This document shows positions 18,033-26,400 of a DNA stretch of 64,000 nucleotides, piece by piece; position 1 is the first letter of the stretch; the number at the start of each line of letters is the position of its first letter. The stretch comes from Anabaena sp. PCC 7108 (lineage in GTDB: Bacteria > Cyanobacteriota > Cyanobacteriia > Cyanobacteriales > Nostocaceae): NCBI RefSeq assembly GCF_000332135.1, contig NZ_KB235896.1, forward strand, positions 5,599,356 to 5,663,355, in the 5' to 3' direction. The notes below the pieces were generated by a model. It searched no databases, was not told where the DNA came from, and worked only from the letters and a program-made list of their open reading frames with translations. The translations under genes and the position numbers were made by a program.

Positions 18033-18642
18033 CATTCTATGAATTGATATAGCAATCTTATCTGATTTTTGAACATTCATTTATGGAAATAGCCTTACCC
18101 AGAGGGGGAAAGATAATAAATGTCAATTTTCAGAATAAGTTAGGATTGCTATATAACCAACCATTCACGATGAATGGCTTTTAAATTTTCCATCACATAC
18201 TAATTCTTAAATTAGTTAAGGGACTTCGAGGAAACAAATTATCCCAATAAATGAACAAAAGAACCACAGATGCACAGAGAACACAGAGAGAGAAGAAATA
18301 GAGAGAGTTTTTGCGTTAGTTTTGGGACATATTTTTATTTGGAAGTCCCTAATTTCTTACACCAATTTTATGTGAGGCTGCACAGAATCATGAATTTCAT
18401 TATTCCATCTTCATCTGTGTTTATCTGCGTTTATCCGCGTTCTATTATTCCTGATATTTCATTCTATGGAGTTTCATATTAATTTGGAATTACATTATAA
18501 AATTACCACAGCGATTATTTTGAAAATCTATTTGTAACAAGCTTTTTAAATATTAGCGGCTAATGCCGTTATAGATGTAAATTCATTCGTTACTTTTCAA
18601 AATAAAAAAATAAAAACCATTAGTAAATAACTCATAATTACA
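18033..18642. other. intergenic region with MITE-like and dispersed repeats
   Basis: No gene supported. It holds the inverted-end element at 18215-18352 and repeat modules at 18262-18290 and 18366-18490 that copy those at 13641-13840. The rest is AT-rich sequence upstream of the polymerase gene. Confidence 0.5.
18215..18352. repeat. MITE-like element with GGGACTTC ends
   Basis: The left end TTAAGGGACTTCGAGG and the right end, which read inverted is TTAGGGACTTCCAAATA, form imperfect terminal inverted repeats of about 28 bases (both continue to a CCC some 28 bases in). A single related end, TTAGGGACTTCCAATTTA, occurs at 28246-28275. The interior contains a CACAGAG-type repeat and no transposase. 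Confidence 0.5.
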
Positions 18643-20448
18643 ATGAACATTAATTACAATCATCGTCATTTTATCACCAAAAGCAATAATCAAATTACCG
18701 TTGCCGAAAATAAATTAAACATATTCTACACAGATAATACAGTTTATGGCTCATGGCAACCTTTACAGACAATTAAACCTTACAATGCCCTGAAACAAAT
18801 GGTTATTGACATTGAAACTTCAGGGCTGATTCCTAGTAAAGATAGAATTTGCGCTATTGGTTGTATGAATGAATTGGGCGAATATTTTGTATTTATGGAT
18901 GAAAATGAATCAAAATTACTCTGCCAATTTATTGCCTATTTTCAGTCTATTTATCCTGATGTAGTTCTCACATACAACGGTACAGATTTTGATTTTCCTT
19001 TTATCATTACTAGATGCCTAATCAATAACATATCTCATCCATTTACTATTTCTCAGCAATCGAGAATTATCAAGACAGCACAGATATTTGGTAAGCCTAT
19101 GAATATTTCCGAAATATTCATCAGCAACAGCCAACATATTGATGTTTACATTTGCGTCCTGAGATGGGATTTTGTCAATAAAGCATTATATCAACATTCC
19201 CTAAAAAGTGCAGTCATAGAAATGGGATTGCGAGAATCTGCTAGGTTGGTTTTAACTCCCCAAGAAATTCAAAGGTGTTGGGGTGAAAGTGCAGGTTCTC
19301 AAGGATGGGAAACAATCAGAAAATACCTAATTTATGACTTGGAAGATACGAAATTAATTGCTGATAAATTAGTTCCTTCCTATTACTATGAATCGCTGAT
19401 AGTACCAGGTATGAATTTACAACAACTATCGCTCACAGGTAATGGTACTAAATGGCAGCGAGTTTTAGAAAGACAATATCCAGGTTACAAACCAACTGCT
19501 GATCTGAAGTTGAAATTTGAGGGAGGACTGGTAATGTCTGTACCAGGTTTACACAAACACATTGCCAAAATTGATGTTTCCAGTCTGTATCCCAGCATTA
19601 TGCTTAAATATGGGATTTGCTCCCGCAAGGATACGCGACGAGTGGGGTTAAGTATTCTCGATTATCTCACGAGGGAACGACTCAGACTCAAGGAATTAGG
19701 AAAAGCTGGAGATTTAGCTGCTAAACAAGCTGAAGCTGCTCTCAAGGTGTTAATCAACTCGTTGTTTGGCTTTTATGGGACTTCTGGTGTTGGTTTTAAC
19801 GATATGGAAGCTGCTGCACTGGTTACAGCTTATGGTAGACGGATTCTGCGATTCATGATTGATGTGATTGAAAAAGCGGGAGGTATCCAGGTTGAAAGTG
19901 ATACTGATGGTGTGTTCTTCTCCCACTCTGAACCTCTGCTGATATTTGAAAAGCTGCAAAATGCTTTACCTGCGGGTATTAATATAGAGTTGGAAATCCT
20001 TGCTAAAGCGATGTTTGTTCCCTCTAAAGGAGCTAAGAATTATATTATCTGGCATGAAGATGGTAAAATTACTACTAAGGGTTCATGGCGGAAACGTGAT
20101 CGTTCTCGTCTAGAAAAGGAGTTTCCTTTGAACTACCTGACACAATATCTTCTGTCAAAAGCTAAGGCGGAACAATATTACCAGGAATTAACAAAGGTTA
20201 TTCGTTCTGGTGATTTTCCTGTAGAACAGTTACAGGTTACTCGGAAAATTAAGAAGGGTGAAAAGGCTCTTTTGGTTTTGGGTAATACTGGGGATGTTGT
20301 GACATTTTATCAAGGAATTACGGGGTTGACTAATTCTGAAGGCTATTCCAGTGGGTATTATTTGGAGTTGATTGCTAAAAAACGAGATGAGTTACTTTCG
20401 GTTGTTGAGCCTCAAGGTGATGTGGGAAAGCAGTTGAGTCTGTTTTGA
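18643..20448 (+). CDS. polB: family B DNA polymerase with proofreading exonuclease and clamp-binding C-terminus
   Basis: Template-directed DNA synthesis with 3'-5' proofreading. Exonuclease motifs: VIDIETSGL (Exo I, near residue 50), YNGTDFDFPF (Exo II) and YLIYDLEDT (Exo III). Polymerase motifs: IDVSSLYPSIM (motif A), LKVLINSLFGFYG (motif B) and VESDTDGVFF (motif C with the catalytic DTD). 601 residues, compact compared with E. coli Pol II (about 780). The C-terminus is KQLSLF, a near-ideal beta-clamp binding peptide. As no DnaE is present, this may be the plasmid's replicative or translesion polymerase. A lone gene flanked by non-coding DNA; convergent with the next small gene. Confidence 0.93.
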   Translation: MNINYNHRHFITKSNNQITVAENKLNIFYTDNTVYGSWQPLQTIKPYNALKQMVIDIETSGLIPSKDRICAIGCMNELGEYFVFMDENESKLLCQFIAYFQSIYPDVVLTYNGTDFDFPFIITRCLINNISHPFTISQQSRIIKTAQIFGKPMNISEIFISNSQHIDVYICVLRWDFVNKALYQHSLKSAVIEMGLRESARLVLTPQEIQRCWGESAGSQGWETIRKYLIYDLEDTKLIADKLVPSYYYESLIVPGMNLQQLSLTGNGTKWQRVLERQYPGYKPTADLKLKFEGGLVMSVPGLHKHIAKIDVSSLYPSIMLKYGICSRKDTRRVGLSILDYLTRERLRLKELGKAGDLAAKQAEAALKVLINSLFGFYGTSGVGFNDMEAAALVTAYGRRILRFMIDVIEKAGGIQVESDTDGVFFSHSEPLLIFEKLQNALPAGINIELEILAKAMFVPSKGAKNYIIWHEDGKITTKGSWRKRDRSRLEKEFPLNYLTQYLLSKAKAEQYYQELTKVIRSGDFPVEQLQVTRKIKKGEKALLVLGNTGDVVTFYQGITGLTNSEGYSSGYYLELIAKKRDELLSVVEPQGDVGKQLSLF

Positions 20449-20591
20449 GTGAGGGGTTATGCTAATTGTGAGCGATCGTCTATAATTTTTGTCTCCATAC
20501 TTCTTGCATCTATTTATTCTTTAGCATTGCTAAATGAGGCTATGAAACCTGGATTTCGTGTAATATTTGTCAGCATCAATCAAAAGTTAAG

Positions 20592-20639
20592 AAACGCTTG
20601 TGATCTCAAAACCGTAGATGGCTGACCACAAGCGTTTTT
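20592..20639. terminator. hairpin between convergent genes
   Basis: AAACGCTTGTG (20592-20602) pairs with CACAAGCGTTT (20627-20637) in an 11-base perfect stem followed by Ts on the plus strand. It lies between the polymerase gene and a convergent small gene, suiting a bidirectional terminator; the 24-base loop is long for one. The rest of 20449-20773 shows nothing else. Confidence 0.45.
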
Positions 20640-20773
20640 GGTAGGTAATGCGGCGCAGCACTTTTGCGCGATAATGGCTGTGCTTTTACCGATAACTTGA
20701 CCAGAAGTTAGAGAACTCGTAAGCTCTCACCAGGAGATTTTGTCTTGACTCTACTTGCCAAGTTACCTACACT

Positions 20774-21019
20774 CTACTTATCAGCGCCTTCTTGTTCAGA
20801 GGGCTGTGAGTCTTGTGTATCATCAGGACTAGAGTCATTGCTATTCTCTTGTAACTTCATTGAGCCAAAGGCGTAGCTAACTGCTACTTTGACAATATCA
20901 AAGTAGGCAGGGCGATTTTCTTTGTCAATTACTGCCAAACCAAAGGAACCGGAGACTAAAAGGACTAAAATAGGGGATAGAACGCCTCTGTAAGAGGTTT
21001 CCTTTTGCTGTCTTTTCAT
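20774..21019 (-). CDS. small single-pass membrane protein
   Basis: 81 residues: a short basic N-terminus (MKRQQKETSYR), one hydrophobic segment (GVLSPILVLLVSGSFGLAVI, residues 13-32), then a polar acidic tail rich in S, D and E. The start is supported by GAGGT about 7 bases upstream on the minus strand. One of few minus-strand genes here. Not recognised; a holin-like or regulatory membrane peptide are possibilities but nothing proves either. Confidence 0.5.
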   Translation of the reverse strand: MKRQQKETSYRGVLSPILVLLVSGSFGLAVIDKENRPAYFDIVKVAVSYAFGSMKLQENSNDSSPDDTQDSQPSEQEGADK

Positions 21020-21052
21020 TGTCTAGACCTCAACTAGATGATTGTGGACAGT

Positions 21053-21079
21053 CTTTGGCTGACCGATACTCAGCCAAAG
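21053..21079. promoter_or_regulatory. perfect hairpin 1 upstream of divergent genes
   Basis: CTTTGGCTGA and TCAGCCAAAG form a perfect 10-base stem with a 7-base loop, in the divergent gap between the small membrane protein gene and the sigma-like gene. See the second hairpin 22 bases on, which shares the CTTTGG core. Confidence 0.6.
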
Positions 21080-21100
21080 AAAAATTACCAATTGTTTTAA

Positions 21101-21137
21101 ATAGCCTTTGGTTGACTACTAATCAACCAAAGGCTAT
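21101..21137. promoter_or_regulatory. perfect hairpin 2 upstream of divergent genes
   Basis: ATAGCCTTTGGTTGA and its exact complement TCAACCAAAGGCTAT form a 15-base stem with a 7-base loop. No clear T-run follows, so operator or RNA structure is as likely as a terminator. The rest of the 21020-21470 gap shows no gene. Confidence 0.6.
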
Positions 21138-21470
21138 TAGACATCAACGTTTTTTCATCAAATCTAGACTTATCAGGTCAACTTTCCTACTGATCTTTCA
21201 GAAATACCCCGTAGTTTTTACGCCACTTTCATCCTCATCGGTTATTGCGTGACAGTGGATTAAAGTACAAAGTTTTGTAAAAAATTTAAGGCATCGCGTA
21301 AAGTTTTGCTTGTCAGTCAGAAAGACGATTAGAAGTTCAAAGTTTCATTCCCCATTATGCAATCGGGAGTGCAATTTTAGATTTGCCGAACCTCATCAGG
21401 GTTAGCCCGTATCAATTAATACGAATTACAGCGACAACTCAGTATCTTGAAAGCTTCGGAAGAATCTAGT

Positions 21471-22475
21471 ATGGTTAACTCTCTCCCAAGTGGCTTATCT
21501 GATTTTGATGTACAACTTAAACAGCTGATTGATAGGGTACAACAGTACCCAACACACAGTCAGGAAAAACAGCAAGTTCTGGCTGAACTAGCCGAGGCAA
21601 TAACGCGATCGCACAAATTTTGTCGTCCGTCAAAATTATTCCCTCTTGTTGTGCAAAAAATTTCTTTGGACTTACACAAGCAACTTTTGCACGACATTAG
21701 CCAGAACATAGATAGCTATAATCCACAACGCATACCCATAAGAGAATGGGCGAATTTTCTGCGCGATCAAGCTTTGAAAACGATATTGAGCGACGACGAT
21801 AGCATAATTAATCAAATAGCCCAAGAAGCTAAAAATGCCGCACCCGATAGTAGTCAACGAAAGCTGGCTTTAAATTTGTTAGTTGAAGCTATTCAAATAG
21901 CAGATAAGTTTGGCCGTCCCCAAGGGACTTTTTCATTTCCGCCTGGTTTATATGAGTACATATATAACGAGGCCATTCAGGAAACTTTACTTTACATTTG
22001 TCAAAATATTGATAAATATAACCCTAGCCGTGGTGATATAATGGGTTGGGTTAATTTTTTGCTCCCTAGAAGATTTAGTGATGTTCGTGATAAATATATG
22101 AAGCAAGGCATCACAAAATCACCAAAAATTGTTAGAAACAAAACAGATAATCAGCAGTCTGAACTTAAAATAGTCTTCCTAGATAATCCAGAAAATTTAG
22201 AAATATTTTGGCAAAAAGAAGAAGCAGTTTCTAAATCACAACAACTGCGAGATTTTATCGAATCAGACCCAGATAGCTTGTTCAGGAACGCACACATCAC
22301 AGGGCGACCAGATGTGAATTTTCAAGTTGTTGCGTTGGAGAAAGTGTGGGGAGATAAAACTTTAGAACATATGGCAGAACAATGGCAGATAGATTCTATT
22401 CAAACCCTGTCTAGTTTTTACAATCGTTGCGTAAAAAAATTCAGCCCTCTTTTTTTGGAATACTTACAAGATTAG
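21471..22475 (+). CDS. sigma-70-like regulatory protein of a CHAT/DUF1822 operon
   Basis: 334 residues from ATG 21471, preceded by GGAAG at about 8 bases (an upstream TTG at 21447 is less likely). Cyanobacterial DUF1822 loci usually carry a divergent sigma-70-like protein and this one has its hallmark: a region-2-like core, here twice, as QNIDSYNPQRIPIREWANFL (near residue 90) and QNIDKYNPSRGDIMGWVNFL (near 185), each preceded by a similar helical lead. The C-terminal part (ALEKVWGDKTLEHMAEQW...) resembles a region-4 helix-turn-helix. True sigma activity is unproven. It is 38 bases upstream of the DUF1822 gene, same strand. Confidence 0.6.
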   Translation: MVNSLPSGLSDFDVQLKQLIDRVQQYPTHSQEKQQVLAELAEAITRSHKFCRPSKLFPLVVQKISLDLHKQLLHDISQNIDSYNPQRIPIREWANFLRDQALKTILSDDDSIINQIAQEAKNAAPDSSQRKLALNLLVEAIQIADKFGRPQGTFSFPPGLYEYIYNEAIQETLLYICQNIDKYNPSRGDIMGWVNFLLPRRFSDVRDKYMKQGITKSPKIVRNKTDNQQSELKIVFLDNPENLEIFWQKEEAVSKSQQLRDFIESDPDSLFRNAHITGRPDVNFQVVALEKVWGDKTLEHMAEQWQIDSIQTLSSFYNRCVKKFSPLFLEYLQD

Positions 22476-22513
22476 TACAAAAATCTAGTTAATTAGCGAG
22501 GCAATTTTTCAAC

Positions 22514-23473
22514 ATGGAAATTAGTAAGATGATAAGATCATTTACTTTTAGAGTTCCTATTTCTTTGGAAGTGCATAGAATAGCGCAACAGTTATCTCAA
22601 GCACAATTTACTTTCGAGAAAGCTCAAAAAGTCTATCACAATACTTTAGCAGTACATGCAGTAGATTTTTATCTGCGATGCATGGGACTAGACACAGATT
22701 TTGCTCAAAGTGATAGCCACGATAAAATAATGCTGGCTTTTACAGATGTGGCAGATTTAGAGGTAAAAAATTACGGCAAATTAGAGTGTCTTCCGGTGCT
22801 ATCAGATGCAGAGGTTTGTTATGTACCACCAGACGTTTGGTCAGACCGAATTGGCTATATTGTAGTGCATCTTAACGAATCATTACAACAGGCGACAATT
22901 ATAGGATTCGCCGTAACAGTAGCGGAAAAGAAAGGTATTCTACCTATCAGTGAGTTGCAAACAATCGCTGATTTTCCGGAGTATATAAGTCAAATAAATC
23001 TACTAGAATTGCCAACTAAAAACGTAGAAAAAACGGCAGTAAACTTGAGTAATTGGCTTCAGAATATCTTTGAGCTTGATTGGCAGGGTCTTGAAACATT
23101 AGGGATAAAATCCGATGGGTTAGCTCCTATTCTCAGGGATTTTGAAGATAGTAGTATGGAAAGAATCAAACTAATAGATTTGGGAGTGCAAATTAGGTCT
23201 CATTCTTTAGCACTGTTAGTAGGCCTAAAACCAGAAGCTGATAATAAAGTAGGTATTCGAGTACAATTGCGTCCAAGTCTAGGAGAAAATAATCTGCCGC
23301 CTAATGTCAAACTGACTTTACTCTCTTCTTCTGGAGAAAAAAAACAGGAAATCGAATCAAGAACTCAAGATAACTACATTCAACTCAAGCGATGGAAATC
23401 AAAACCTGGAACAAGATTTAGCCTGACAATAACTCTCAATGATTTAAGTCTGACAGAAGATTTTTTGGTGTAA
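22514..23473 (+). CDS. DUF1822 family protein
   Basis: 319 residues. The family is recognised from FTFRVPISLEVHRIAQQLSQ, AQKVYHNTLAVHAVDFYLRCMG, VADLEVKNYGKLECLPV, and CYVPPDVWSDRIGYIVVHLNESL. DUF1822 is largely cyanobacterial, of unknown biochemical function, and typically lies next to CHAT- or NTPase-WD40 proteins, as here (20 bases upstream of the next gene). An in-frame ATG at codon 6 (22529) is an alternative start. No membrane segment. Probably an adaptor or sensor part of the downstream system (inference from context). Confidence 0.85.
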   Translation: MEISKMIRSFTFRVPISLEVHRIAQQLSQAQFTFEKAQKVYHNTLAVHAVDFYLRCMGLDTDFAQSDSHDKIMLAFTDVADLEVKNYGKLECLPVLSDAEVCYVPPDVWSDRIGYIVVHLNESLQQATIIGFAVTVAEKKGILPISELQTIADFPEYISQINLLELPTKNVEKTAVNLSNWLQNIFELDWQGLETLGIKSDGLAPILRDFEDSSMERIKLIDLGVQIRSHSLALLVGLKPEADNKVGIRVQLRPSLGENNLPPNVKLTLLSSSGEKKQEIESRTQDNYIQLKRWKSKPGTRFSLTITLNDLSLTEDFLV

Positions 23474-23493
23474 TTAATATTCGGGAAATAATT

Positions 23494-26400
23494 ATGAGCA
23501 ACTTAGTTGTATTAAATCTCGGAAATGGAGATTTTAAAAATGGCTTTCCAGAAGTGACAGCGTATCTGTGGAGAGCAGGCGAATTAGAGATGAAATTTAC
23601 GGGGAGTTTACCTGTTATTCTCGAACTAAAACTTCCGGAAACCTATGCACACTGGCAGTTACTCTACAGAGACTTATATCAACCTTTTAATTGGCGGGTT
23701 CGTGGGGAAGACGATGATGAATTTGAGATCAATGAAATAGATATTACCAACGTTGCACATACCGATTTTGGTCAGTTATGTCAACAACTAAAAACAGAAA
23801 TTAATCAATTACTAAACTCTGAGCAGTTTCGCAAAATTGACCAGCAATTACGCACTCAATTACAAGCAGATGAAGAAATTCAAGTTGTGATTGAAACCAA
23901 CAATGAATTGCTTCAACGCCTTCCCTGGCATTTGTGGAACTTCTTCAATGATTATCCCAAGGCGGAAATAGCCTTGAGTTCTCTAGAATACAGGCGACCG
24001 ACAAAATTACTGCCAAAAACGCCTAGAGATAAAGTCAGAATTTTAGCAATTTGTGGCAATCCAGAAAGTCGTGATAGTTTTGGCAATTCGGTTAAAATTA
24101 ATATTCAGGAAGACCTGGTATCGCTAAGAGAATTACCAGATGCAGAACTCACAGTTTTAGTTGAGCCACAATTAGAAGAGTTAAATAGATATCTGTGGGA
24201 ATTTTCTTGGGATATTTTGTTTTTTGCTGGTCACAGTTCTAGTCAAGAAAAAGGTCGGATTAAGCTCAATAAAACTGACTACTTAACGATTGACCAATTA
24301 AATTATGGTTTGAGAAAAGCCATTACACAGGGTTTGCAGTTAGCAATTTTCAACTCCTGTGATAGTTTAGGTTTAGCGCGGGATTTGGCTTCTTTACATA
24401 TCCCCCAAGTAATTGTGATGCGCGAACCCGTACCTGACCGCGTGGCACAAGAGTTTTTAAAACACTTTCTGAGGGCTTTTGCTGGGGGAAAATCCTTATC
24501 ATCTGCGGTACGGGAAGCACGAGAAAGACTTCAAGGTTTAGAAGAAGAGTTTCATTGTGCAACTTGGTTGCCAGTAATTTACCCAAATCCAGCAGTCGCA
24601 CCACCGATTTGGCTGGATTTGGGACGCTGGTCAAGGAGTCGGTGTCCCTATCGAGGGTTATTTGCTTTCCAAAAGGAGGATGCACCATTTTTCTTTGGGC
24701 GAGAAGCTTTTACACAACAATTAGTAGAAGTTGTGCAAAAAGAGCCTTTGGTGACTGTGCTTGGTTCTTCTGGTAGTGGTAAATCTTCGGTCGTTTTTGC
24801 TGGGTTAATCCCGGTACTCGAATCTCAAGGAAACTGGCGCATTGCTGATTTTCGACCGGGAGACCGTCCCTTCCACGCTTTGGCGGCTGCACTGATTCCT
24901 CATTTTGAACCCCAACTGCAAAGCAATATCGACCGACTACAGGCAACCAGAAAGCTAGCTAATGACTTACGCAATGAAACTGATGCCTTGCGGGATACTA
25001 TCGAAGAGATTGTAAGGCAAACTGCTGATACCCGCATACTATTAGTAGCAGACCAGTTTGAGGAATTATACACTCTTTGCGAGGCAGGGGAACGCCAGTG
25101 TTTTTTGGAACGGCTGCTAGAGGTAGTGAGTGCAGTTAATCACCATACTCCCCACTTTACTCTCGTTCTGACTCTCCGGGCTGACTTTCTCGAATCTGCT
25201 CTATCTGACCGTTCTTTTGCAGATGTGATGCGTTATGGCTACCAAATGCTTGGGCCGATGAACCGTCAAGAATTGGAAGAGGCAATTGTTCAGCCTGCTG
25301 CAATGCTTGGAGTAACTATTGAGTCCGGGTTGACAAAACGGCTGTTGGATGACATTGTTAACCAACCAGGTCAGCTTCCGTTGTTGGAGTTTGCCCTTAC
25401 CCAACTGTGGGATAAACAAATCAACGCCCAATTGACCAACGCCGCTTATGATGAAATCGGGTATGTCAAAAATGGAAATATAGAAATCCGGGGTATTAAA
25501 GCAGCTTTGGCTAACTATGCCGAGGATGTGTATAGAAAACTTAACGACGAGGAAAAAGAAAGGGCACGGTGCATTTTCATTCAACTGGTACATCCAGGAG
25601 AAGGGACACCGGATACTCGACGCATAGCCACCCGTCAGGACGTTGGGGAAGAAAACTGGGATTTGGTTACACACCTAGCTAACAGGCGGTTGGTAATTAC
25701 TAATACTCGCTTGTTTATCAATAGCAGTGGTCAGCCAACCGAAGAAGAAACTGTCGAAATTGTACATGAAGCAATGATTTCAGGATGGTTTCGCCTGCAA
25801 CTGTGGCTGGATTTAGATAGAGATTTCCGTACTTGGCAAGAGCGAATGCGTACCTTAATGCGTCAGTGGAAAGACGCAGGACAAGATGAAGGAGCGTTGT
25901 TGCAAGGTGTGGTTTTGACAACGGCTGAAGCTTGGGTGAAAGAACGACCCCAGGAAATACGCTCAGATGAGAGATATTTTATTAAGCGTAGCATCCAAGT
26001 ACGCGATCGCAAAAGGCGACGTACAATTTACGGATTAACAGGTTTCTCGGTAATTGTGACAATTCTGGCTGGGGTGGCTGGGTTTGCAGCCATTGGTCAG
26101 GTTAATGAGAAAATTAATGCCGAAACTGCACTATCGCAATCCAAGTTTGCCTTGAATCAACGACTTGATGCTCTGATGCAAGGTATAAAAGCCACTAAGG
26201 AAATGCAAAAATTGCAAAGATTTGGTGTTGCCAACAGTAATACTCAAATGCAGGTAGCAAAGGCATTACCAGAATTAGTATATGGAGTGAGAGAACGCAA
26301 TCGCTTTGACGGGCATTCCAAAAAGGTTGAAAGTGTGAGTTTCAGCCCAGATGGTCAGTTGATTGCTTCAGCAAGCGAAGACCAGACTGTCAAAATTTGG

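Noticed and set aside
18270-18482. Open frame of 70 codons
   Set aside because: It is made of dispersed repeat modules present in non-coding contexts elsewhere.
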